Source: Calliopum simillimum
Lineage: Eukaryota > Arthropoda > Insecta > Diptera > Lauxaniidae
Assembly (NCBI GenBank): GCA_951812925.1
Contig: OX638368.1
Span: 66,488,569 to 66,552,568 of the forward strand
DNA: 64,000 nucleotides
Direction of reading: 5' to 3'
The notes under the pieces: model-generated
Databases searched by the model: none
Told to the model about the DNA's origin: nothing
The model's input: only the letters and a program-made list of their open reading frames with translations
In this document: positions 56,989-64,000 of the stretch, piece after piece
Position numbering within the stretch: the stretch's first letter is position 1
Layout: each line of letters begins with the position of its first letter
Position numbers and translations under genes: made by a program

Positions 56989-57887
56989 TTGGGTGTGTGC
57001 ATTAATTTCCATCGTTTTTCAAAAGATGTTGCCATCAATACATGGTGACTTAAATGTTAGATCAGAAACGTCATATCTTAAGCTTAGGCATCTGTCAACA
57101 ACTCTGCATCATTTTATTTGAACATTTTCATCCGCATCATAAATTTTACTGTGCTCCAAAATGTCCGAGTTCGTGCCGAAAAAGCAACATTTGCGGGAAG
57201 TTTTACTTCACTACTATATTTCAAAGAAAACAGCTGCCGAAAGCCATCGCATTCTTGTATAAGTTTATGGGGACTATGCTCCAGCTGAATCAAGCTGTCG
57301 TGAGTGGTTTCGACGGTTTAAAAGTGGTGATTTTGATGTCGAAGGCAAAGAACGTCCTGGTCAGGACCAGCTAGGTGTGATCCATTATGAGCTGTTGCCA
57401 GGTGGCCAAACCATTAATGCTCAACTCTATCGTCAACAATTGATCCGATTGAAGCAGAAAATCCAGGCAGAGCGGCCAACGTATGCGACCAGACAAGAGT
57501 CAATCATTTTCCACCACGATAACGCTCGGCCACATATTGCTGCCCTAGTCAAAAATTATCTGGAAAACGGATGGGAAATTTTGCCTCACCCGCCTTATAG
57601 CCCAGACCTTGCACCATCAGACTACCATTTGTTCCGATCGATGAAGAATGCCCTATCAGGAATACGCTTCACTTCAGTTCAAGATATCGAAAATTGGCTC
57701 GATTCGTTTTTGACCGCCAAGCCGGCGCAGTTTTTCTGGAATGGAATCCATAAATTGCCAGAAAGATGGGAAAAAGTAGTGACTAGCGATGGGCAATACT
57801 TTGAATAAAATACATTGTACCATTTTCTTTAAATAAAGTCTCAAATAAAAAAAAACAAAAAACGATGGAAATTAATGCACACACCGA
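56989..57887 (+). mobile_element. mariner element with internal deletion
   Basis: TIRs TTGGGTGTGTGCATTAATTT and the inverse (AAATTAATGCACACACCGA), TA at 56987-56988 and 57888-57889. At 899 bp it is about 400 bp short of a full mariner. It sits in the right arm of the element 51080-58222. Confidence 0.88.
57163..57808 (+). pseudogene. mariner transposase, internally deleted
   Basis: The N-terminal DNA-binding part starts with ATG at 57163 (HLREVLLHYYISKKTAAESH, one stop at about 57261, then EWFRRFKSGDFDVEGKERPG). At about 57371 it jumps to the late catalytic region (GVIHYELLPGGQTINAQLYR), so the linker and the first catalytic aspartate block are gone. The rest is intact: HHDNARPHIA and PPYSPDLAPSDYHLF carry aspartates 2 and 3, 33 residues apart (one fewer than the usual 34). 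Stop at 57806-57808. It cannot catalyse transposition. Confidence 0.85.
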
Positions 57888-58222
57888 TAATAACACATTT
57901 TCCGCACTAGGCTCTTATTAATTTGGAAAATTTTCATTTTTCGGCCCGCCCTAATGTAGAGCAAAAATATTCCTCGCAATATCCTGCATAAGTTTGCTAA
58001 ACACATGATACATCTCAGATGTAAGGATCGTATAGTTAAAATCATAGACTTAGCACAAGACTGAATTATTTTTGTTTTTTCATGTACAGTGGACTTAAAA
58101 ACTTAAAAAATCAGACGTGCTGGAGAAAAACGACGAGACATGGGTATTTTTTTATCGTCTATTTTAAGAATTTTTTGGATTTTCTCATGTGTTTTACAAA
58201 AAGTTTGAAATTGTCGAACAGT

Positions 58223-58581
58223 TTCTATTTCTATCTGAACATCAACAACAAATTGATTCTTTAGCTGAAATTCTCAAAAGTAATGTATTTTTGAATTTCC
58301 ACCCTACTGTAAGTTTCTAACTAAAACCACTTTTAGATAAAACTTTTTGTTCCAACGTCACAATAAATCACACAACGAACGTTTTTTAAAACATATTAAC
58401 CCATTATATCCTGTTTTTATGAGTCTTTTGTGGCCCCTTTTACCAAAACCTGTAATGGATTAAAGTCGAGGAACGCTTAAAATTTAAAAAAAATGCGTTC
58501 AAAATTTAATTTAAGCCGTTAAATGATTTTAAAGTGCCATCTGGTGAAATTTAATTTTTTTTTAACATCTTAGTAAAATGT
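58223..58581. other. No gene
   Basis: AT-rich spacer between the long-TIR element and the LOA-like LINE. Contains the left target duplication of that LINE at its end. Confidence 0.4.
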
Positions 58582-58776
58582 ACTACAAAGTGCACCACCG
58601 GCTAGGAGTACAACCGCTGGGCGAAGTACCACACTTCGAGCACCCGCAGCAGAGAAGGGCAACAGTGCCGCACGACCAAAAAAATTCTCTGCTTTGGGTC
58701 GACTTAGAAAGTGGGAAAGAAACGACCCAGAAACTCTGCATGCCACAAAAGGTGGCAAAGTTAGGAAGCGGACCTA

Positions 58777-59580
58777 ATGTCCCACTCCCAACACATTGCA
58801 GACCCCACCAGTTGGAGGCAACTTGAGTGCCTCCAAATCAACCTCCACCGGGCAGCAGCAGCTTCCTACAGGCTCAGCGCCATGGTGGACGAAGAGTGTC
58901 TGGCTTTCGTAGCCATCCAGGAGCCATGGGCTTCTAAAGGCCTCGTAAACGGCCTTTCGACAAAAACATGTAAGTTGGTCTACGATAGCAATGTCGACCG
59001 TCCGCGCGCGGCTATCTTAATCAATAAACACTTTAAATTTCTTCCCATTTCAGAGCTCATCCAAAGGGACCTGGTGGCGGTGCAGGCAGAGGTGCCTAGT
59101 GCCAGAGGGAGAAAGAACATCGTCTTGGCGTCACTTTACCTTCCGGGCGACTCGGAGGAGGCGGTAACCAATGAGCTAAAGCAGCTCACGGAATACTGCC
59201 ACAGTAAAAACCTCCAGTGGGTGGTGTGCTGCGACACAAATAAACGAGGTGAGTCCATCTTTGATTTCATTACTACAAAAAACTTAGTGGTAGCAAACAG
59301 GGGGAATGAACCCACATTTGTAAATGTCGTTAGGAGAGAGGTTTTAGATCTTACCCTATCTAGTACTTTTATTTCTAATAACATCTCTAACTGGAGAGTG
59401 CTAGATGAAGTCTCCTTGTCGGATCATCGCTGCATAAGCTTTGATCTGAAGGGAGATACAGAAGACACCTTTACGGTTAGAGATGTTAAAAGAACCAACT
59501 GGTCTCTTTATACATTCCATTTAGAGCAGAACATTGAATGCCTGAGTGGGAAAATAACTAACTCACAAGAATTCACGTAG
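58777..59580 (+). CDS. LOA-like LINE endonuclease domain
   Basis: Open frame of 267 codons encoding the apurinic-like endonuclease that nicks the target. Motifs in order: LQINLHRAAAASYRL (residues 15-30), AIQEPW, RAAILINKHF, VVCCDTNKRGESIFDFITTK (where DSNAH-type residues are usual; the H is changed), DLTLSS and the final SDHRCISF. It ends at a stop (59578-59580), where the intact gene would go on through a linker to the RT. Between 59580 and 59904 the linker is present but broken by at least three stops. Confidence 0.8.
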   Translation: MSHSQHIADPTSWRQLECLQINLHRAAAASYRLSAMVDEECLAFVAIQEPWASKGLVNGLSTKTCKLVYDSNVDRPRAAILINKHFKFLPISELIQRDLVAVQAEVPSARGRKNIVLASLYLPGDSEEAVTNELKQLTEYCHSKNLQWVVCCDTNKRGESIFDFITTKNLVVANRGNEPTFVNVVRREVLDLTLSSTFISNNISNWRVLDEVSLSDHRCISFDLKGDTEDTFTVRDVKRTNWSLYTFHLEQNIECLSGKITNSQEFT

Positions 59581-59903
59581 TTAACACAATCACAAACAGT
59601 ATCACTGATGCTTTCGAGAAAAGCTGCACACCAAAAGTTAAAAGACGTTCTCGTAACGGTGGAGCGGGGAGCTGGATAAGCTGCGGCTGAAAGCTCGACA
59701 ACTCTTTAATAGAGCTTAATCCAACGGGGATGGGGCAGCATATAGAATTGCCCTAACAGACTACAACAAGGAGCTGAGAAGGTCAAAAAGGGCATAATGG
59801 AGAGAGTACTGTGAGGGGATTGAGTTACTCCCAACAGCTACAAGGCTCCAAAAGTCCTTTATAAAAGACCACTCAAACGGCCTTTCAACACTTAAAAGGG
59901 CAA

Positions 59904-61643
59904 ATGGAGATTATACGGAAAGCCCGGAGGAAACTGGACACACATTTCCCAGGCTGTGTTAGGTGCGAAGAGTCCTGCGAACCAACCAGAGATACAAAAT
60001 TCCTGGTGGCTACCAGACGGAACTTCTCCTTAGCCCGTAAAATTTTTACCATTGAAAAAGTTAGATGGGCAGTCTCCACTTTTAACCCATTTAAATCTCC
60101 TGGGGCGGATAATATTCAACCTTGCCTATTGCAGAAAGGTATAGATATACTGGCACCTACTCTAACTAATATCTTTAGGCTAAGCCTAGAACTAGGAATA
60201 GTACCTGAAGATTGGACTAAAGCCCGAGTTGCTTTTATTCCTAAAGCAGGCAAAAAGGCGGACCACACGCCCAAAGCCTATCGGCCTATAAGTCTAACCT
60301 CATTTCTTCTGAAAACAATGGAGAAAATTTTAGATCAGTATCTTAGAAGTGTGTACCTTGAGGCTTCACCTCTACACCCTGAACAATATGCTTACCAATC
60401 GGGTAAATCAACTGAAACCGCCATACATAACCTCACGACTAAAATCGAGAAGGCTTTAGGGGACAAGGAAGTAGCCCTCTGTTCATCTATTGACATACAG
60501 GGAGCTTTTGACAACACGACTTTTAAGTCAATTGAGGAATCACTGATCAGGAAGGGAATACCCGAAATGATCATTGATTGGGTCAACATGCTTAAAAATA
60601 GGACAATCATCTATGAAGCGGGCACAGAAAGATTAACTGTAAGGACAACTAAAGGTTGCCCCCAGGGAGGTGTACTGTCACCGCTCTTATGGATTCTAGT
60701 CATCGATGAACTACTAGAAATTCTCGATGATCACAAATTCGAGGTCCAGGGCTTTGCTGACGATCTGATTATTATGGTTAGAGGCAAGTTTGACTCTACC
60801 GTAACTGAACGAATGCAACTAGCTCTCAACTTAGCTCTAGGCTGGTGTCGAGCTGGCAGCGCGGGAGCTGGAGTTGTGGGACCAAGATTGCAGAAAGCAA
60901 TTGCAATGGGAAAAAAAGCTTCTATTTTTCAGGCCGAGGTCCACGCTTTAGAGTTGTGTGCTAGAGAATGTCAAAGAAGGGGCACCTCCGGCACCGACAT
61001 ACACATTTACTCGGACAGCCAAGCAACTCTAAAATCACTAATGGCTTTTCCAATGCACTCCAAGCTTGTCTGGGAGTGTTTTGAACTTCTTCAAGCCCTA
61101 TCCAGGAGGAATGAAGTTACTCTAGTTTGGATACCAGGGCACGAGGGGCATGAAGGCAACGAAAGGGCAGACTGCTTGGCCAAGAGGGGCGCACTCAATA
61201 CTTTCATAGGGCCAGAACCCTTCTGCGGAGTAAACAACAGTTTTAAAAATAACTTAATACGGGAATGGGAAAAGGAAAGCCTCTCCGATAACTGGAGAGC
61301 CAAAGAAGGTATGCGACAGGCGAAGAGGCTGATCGATCCAAAACATATTAAGGCTGAAGCTGTTCTAAATCTCAGCAGGAAAGATATAAAAACGTACAGT
61401 GAGATAATGACAGGTCACTGTAAACTTAATTATCACCTAAAAAAGATGGGTCTGGTAGACGATGATTCCTGCAGACTCTGTTTAGAGGATTTGGAAACAG
61501 CAGAGCATGTGCTATGTGCATGCCCTGCTGCGTTTAGACGCAGAATTAAGTACCTAGGAGCTGAGATTTTAGATCCAGGTGACATAGGTAAAATTAATCC
61601 TATGGCAGTAACAAGATTTATAGATAGTCTGGAACTGTTTTGA
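59904..61643 (+). CDS. LOA-like LINE RT fused by deletion to RNase H
   Basis: Open frame of 579 codons. RT: FKSPGADNIQPCLLQKG, AYRPISLTSFLLKTMEKILD, YAYQSGKST, palm SSIDIQGAFDNTTF, CPQGGVLSPLLW and catalytic GFADDLIIMV (about 289-298). At residue 318 (about 60855) the text jumps from LALGWC, the start of the RT thumb, to GAGVVGPR, the start of RNase H, so the thumb and the first RNase H strand with its DGS aspartate are missing. Later RNase H residues are present (EVHALELCARE, SDSQATLKSL, NERADCLAKRG), followed by a C-terminal zinc-like region CRLCLEDLETAEHVLCACP. The reading frame survives the deletion, but the enzyme should be inactive. Confidence 0.85.
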   Translation: MEIIRKARRKLDTHFPGCVRCEESCEPTRDTKFLVATRRNFSLARKIFTIEKVRWAVSTFNPFKSPGADNIQPCLLQKGIDILAPTLTNIFRLSLELGIVPEDWTKARVAFIPKAGKKADHTPKAYRPISLTSFLLKTMEKILDQYLRSVYLEASPLHPEQYAYQSGKSTETAIHNLTTKIEKALGDKEVALCSSIDIQGAFDNTTFKSIEESLIRKGIPEMIIDWVNMLKNRTIIYEAGTERLTVRTTKGCPQGGVLSPLLWILVIDELLEILDDHKFEVQGFADDLIIMVRGKFDSTVTERMQLALNLALGWCRAGSAGAGVVGPRLQKAIAMGKKASIFQAEVHALELCARECQRRGTSGTDIHIYSDSQATLKSLMAFPMHSKLVWECFELLQALSRRNEVTLVWIPGHEGHEGNERADCLAKRGALNTFIGPEPFCGVNNSFKNNLIREWEKESLSDNWRAKEGMRQAKRLIDPKHIKAEAVLNLSRKDIKTYSEIMTGHCKLNYHLKKMGLVDDDSCRLCLEDLETAEHVLCACPAAFRRRIKYLGAEILDPGDIGKINPMAVTRFIDSLELF

Positions 61644-61727
61644 TTAGGGAAAGAGGCTGTACAAAAGATCTTTTAGGTCGCAGTACAATCTAGAGCCTTT
61701 TAAATAATAATAAAATAACTACAAAGT

Positions 61728-62195
61728 ACCTTTCTAACAAGCCTATGATCATAAATATTGAAGCACCTTTTTTATTTGTAATATCACAGGTTTCCTAATA
61801 CCTCGAAGCCGGGTTTACAGAAAACCTGATCTGCCGCAACAAAACGGATAGCATATTCGTATTTAAGAGATCAAAATACACTTAAAACACTTTTTAACCC
61901 TCTTGGGGTTTTTTGACTGTTGTACAGTGCAATTGTACTAGATTTAATAAACAATGAAAAATAGCAAAATCAATTTTCGCTTAACATTGATCCAATGAAA
62001 TTTGTTTCAATTGATTTAATGAATTTATGATAAATTGATTAAATTAGTAAAATTTAAAAGTACCTCGAATATAAAATCATAAAATAATATGGACTTAATA
62101 ACTTTTAATGTAATTTCGGTAGAAATGCCGAACTTAACTAACTGCACACTTAGCTGAGGAAGATTTTAAACAATTGTACTTTCAGAAAAAAAAGG
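61728..62195. other. No gene recognised
   Basis: AT-rich spacer downstream of the LINE. No repeat ends or coding text that I can support; it may be intron of the gene whose last exon is suggested at 62196-62564. Confidence 0.35.
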
Positions 62196-62564
62196 GTGAA
62201 TTCAAAATTAACAAAAACTACGTCAGAGCTGCGTTGGAACTGCAGCAGTATTAATTATTCCGTAACTCTGCTATTGTTTCTTAATTCAAGTTTCATCTTA
62301 CCCATAGTCATTTATGTAGTCCAAAATTTGTTGCAGCTTTGTTTGTTTCATTCGATGCAAATGATTTGTATTCCCGCTTCTCTAAGAATTTTGAATTCAG
62401 CAATGTTAAGATCTGATTTTTGGCAACAAGTATTCTTCAGCAGCGAATTTCACAATATGAGTTATAGCGGCTTGACACAAGAAAGGACAACTTACCAAGA
62501 GTTTTTGTTTTTGCTGAGTGAAAAAGTAAGGAATATTAAATTAAAAGGCAACATGGCGGTATGA
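62196..62564 (+). CDS. Possible C-terminal exon of an unknown host gene
   Basis: A plus-strand frame ends ...TTYQEFLFLLSEKVRNIKLK and TGA. Acceptor-like sites (TTACCCATAG at 62299-62308, TTGAATTCAG at 62391-62400) suggest that only its 3' part is exon. An AATAAA at about 62612 would serve as poly(A) signal, and the arrangement is tail-to-tail with the CHORD gene 100 bp on. I do not recognise the protein;  it may be chance. Confidence 0.3.
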   Translation: MNSKLTKTTSELRWNCSSINYSVTLLLFLNSSFILPIVIYVVQNLLQLCLFHSMQMICIPASLRILNSAMLRSDFWQQVFFSSEFHNMSYSGLTQERTTYQEFLFLLSEKVRNIKLKGNMAV

Positions 62565-62663
62565 ATTAGCTGGTCGTATAACCAAACTTACTGATATATA
62601 TTTTAAAATAAATTAACTTTAAATGCCTTTGCAAATCATCGTTTTTGTAACAAAATTATAATA

Positions 62664-63187
62664 CTAATCTAGATCATTCTTGTTGTCTTGACCAATATCA
62701 GTAAAACGAACGCCTGTGTTTACTGTTTCAATATCATCCAAGTCAAAACCTTCTTCTGAATCAGAATTGTATTCCTGTTTGCACTGCATCATGTTTGGCA
62801 ATTCAGCTGCCATATTTGGTTTTTTGCTTTTAGGAAAATCTAATTTAGACCATAGTCCGGATTCAGCTTTTGGCAACGTTATTTCTACTTTAGACGCATA
62901 CATATTAACAACGGTTTTACTTACGTCAATTATCTACGATCAAATGCATAAAAACTTTTATTTGCCATAAGTATTGGTAATTTTGTACTTACGCCCCTTA
63001 GCTCCAAATCAATCTCAAATACTGCGTTGCCTTTATTGGGAAACACCAGTTTTACATGTAATCGTATCGGGTTCACCTCAACACAGCTTTGTTTGTAATC
63101 GTACGATTTAGCATAAATAGAAACAATGATATTGTTTGCAGTTTGGTGCCAATCATAGCGGCATTGTACAACTTCCTTGTTATCATT
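62664..63187 (-). CDS. CHORD: CHORD-containing protein (Morgana), two 3' exons
   Basis: Exon A, 63187-62993, starts after an acceptor (CCGCATAG) and encodes the N-terminal half of the CS domain: CRYDWHQTANNIIVSIYAK, QSCVEVNPIRLHVKLVFP, FEIDLELRG. A phase-0 intron of 59 bp (62992-62934, GTAAGT to GATCGTAG) follows. Exon B, 62933-62664, encodes IIDVSKTVVNMYASKVEITL, KAESGLWSKLDFP and an acidic tail to the stop. The CS domain of CHORD/Morgana binds HSP90 as a cochaperone; in flies it acts in centrosome control. The two CHORD zinc domains must lie on exons further right, beyond the window or past the repeats at 63230-63600. The frame is intact, so this is a live host gene. Confidence 0.88.
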
Positions 63188-63229
63188 CTATGCGGAAGAT
63201 AAAATCATGTTAAGAATTCAAGTCATACG

Positions 63230-63442
63230 AGTGTTTCTCAAACTTTTTGATTGGCGGCACACTAAAAGTATTTGATATTAATTGCGGCACACCTGTATAT
63301 AAAAACGGCAAAATCGTGATACAAAAATACATAAATATCAAATACTTCATCAAGGATACAATATCCATGCAATTTTAATTTTTGACAAAGTTGATAGTCT
63401 CTCAACATCAGTGTGTCGCGGCACAATGTTTGAGAAACACTG
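63230..63442. mobile_element. hAT-type MITE in the CHORD intron
   Basis: AGTGTTTCTCAAACTTTTTG at the left and TTGAGAAACACTG at the right, with GGCGGCACAC / GTGTCGCGGCAC inside. This is the common CAGTGTTTCTCAA hAT end. 213 bp, 43 bp upstream of the exon in gene sense. Confidence 0.7.
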
Positions 63443-63499
63443 TACGTATGTAATACAAAAATAATTTATTTAATTTTTTTTTTTTCAAACTTCTCTATT

Positions 63500-63600
63500 T
63501 ATTATGTAAGACGCTTTTCTCATTTTTTGACCCCTCTCCCTCACGCGAGAGAGCTTAAGATTTTTCAATATCCCCCATTCCCATCAAATCTTACGTAATA
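63500..63600. repeat. Short GTAAGA-type inverted repeat with pyrimidine runs
   Basis: TATTATGTAAGA...TCTTACGTAATA around GACCCCTCTCCCTCACG and ATCCCCCATTCCC. It is the same kind of repeat as the GGGGCTGTCC copies at 16456 and 23270. Confidence 0.55.
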
Positions 63601-64000
63601 ATTCTATATTCGTGAGTATTTTTTTAATAAATACCCGGTGGCGTTTTTGAGCGACAACATCCATTATGATATTGTCATCGATGATTCATCGAGAAAATAA
63701 CACGAACATAAGGCTCTCTAAATGAAATTTTCCGAAATGATTTCTCCATCGATGATTCATAATGTGCATGTCAGGAAGTTAGTGTTCTTTGCCGGACAAT
63801 GTCATTTAAATGTCTCTGAAATTCTAAAATGTTCCGAATTGGTGAAATTGTCTGTTAGAAGTCGATAACAAGTGTATGGCTGCATGGCATTGTCTGTTAC
63901 ATGTCGCCATCAAAGAGTAAAAGTCATGGATACAGCCGATTGTTATTTTTGCTGTCAGTTTGTCAAGCGAATCGAAATAAATAAATAAAACATTTTGTGT
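63601..64000. other. No gene
   Basis: Contains two related blocks (ATCGATGATTCATCGAGAAA at 63676 and CATCGATGATTCATAATG at 63748) in the probable CHORD intron. No exon seen up to the window end. Confidence 0.4.

Larger units (their letters stand above)
51080..58222. mobile_element. Long-TIR element with an uncharacterised gene
   Basis: Left end CTGTTCGACAGTTTCGAACT and right end the inverse (AGTTTGAAATTGTCGAACAG). The left arm, 51080-51960, pairs with the right arm, 56395-58222, once the nested mariner (56989-57887) and an insertion at about 56465-56715 are removed; shared text includes the GGTAAAGTTT..CTTGGATTA block and AATATCCTGCATAAGTTTGC. Between the arms lies a broken minus-strand gene (52211-55700). 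The foldback at 44113-44784 has the same ends. I infer an autonomous DNA transposon, now dead. Confidence 0.6.
58592..61717 (+). mobile_element. LOA-like LINE, 5'-truncated, with 10-bp TSD
   Basis: The element is bounded by ACTACAAAGT (58582-58591 and 61718-61727) and ends in a TAA-type tail (AAATAATAATAAAATA). The first 185 bp are probably the end of ORF1 (a frame with RSTTLRAPAAEKGNSAARPK); then endonuclease, RT and RNase H follow. RNase H joined to RT and the endonuclease ending ISNWRVLDEVSLSDHR are those of the LOA group. Confidence 0.85.

Overview
The window is eukaryotic, AT-rich and almost entirely built of transposable elements. It looks like a fly (Diptera, probably Brachycera). The evidence is DINE-1/INE-1-type helentrons carrying the conserved fly core, introns of 53-59 bp in the two recognisable host genes, and mariner, Tc1, hAT, I-like, LOA-like, CR1-like and RTE-like elements. 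Only two host genes are supported: a two-exon mitochondrial complex III hinge protein (15331-15653, minus) and the two 3' exons of a CHORD/Morgana protein (62664-63187, minus). A possible C-terminal exon of a convergent gene lies at 62196-62564.

Layout. 1-3.2 kb holds TIR remnants. 3238-7408 is a hAT-like element with 8-bp target duplications (TSDs) that took in an RTE-like LINE and a broken mariner. 8.4-13 kb holds MITEs, a Tc1 relic and a CR1-like reverse transcriptase relic. 13.07-15.06 kb is a TIR element split by a hAT foldback. The hinge gene follows. 16.28-24.06 kb is a Russian-doll stack: an outer TIR element, a hAT foldback, Harbinger-like elements and a 342-bp retroposon-like insertion with a hammerhead ribozyme. 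24.1-28.4 kb holds another nested stack, including a CACTA-ended element. 30.3-32.1 kb is an LTR retroelement relic. 33.6-42.5 kb is an old I-like LINE on the minus strand, split by a hAT foldback and by a TA-flanked TIR element; the latter holds a tandem pair of DINE-1 copies. 42.98-51.0 kb contains stacked foldbacks around a tandem array. 51.08-58.22 kb is a long-TIR element carrying a broken gene of an uncharacterised family. 58.59-61.72 kb is a LOA-like LINE with clean TSDs, followed by the CHORD end.

The most striking content is the array at about 45.6-50.6 kb: nine monomers of about 546 bp. Every monomer carries a complete type I hammerhead ribozyme, and each has tRNA-like A-box and B-box sequences about 95-150 nt upstream of it. 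This is the plan of SINE-like hammerhead satellites and of metazoan retrozymes. The array lies inside a TIR element whose near-perfect TSD can be compared with an unoccupied related copy elsewhere in the window. Further hammerheads or hammerhead-like motifs occur at 23.63-23.72 kb (minus), 56.51-56.58 kb (plus), 32.74-32.78 kb (minus) and, degenerate, at 24.41-24.45 kb and around 25.67/27.05 kb. All calls come from reading the sequence; no database search was possible.
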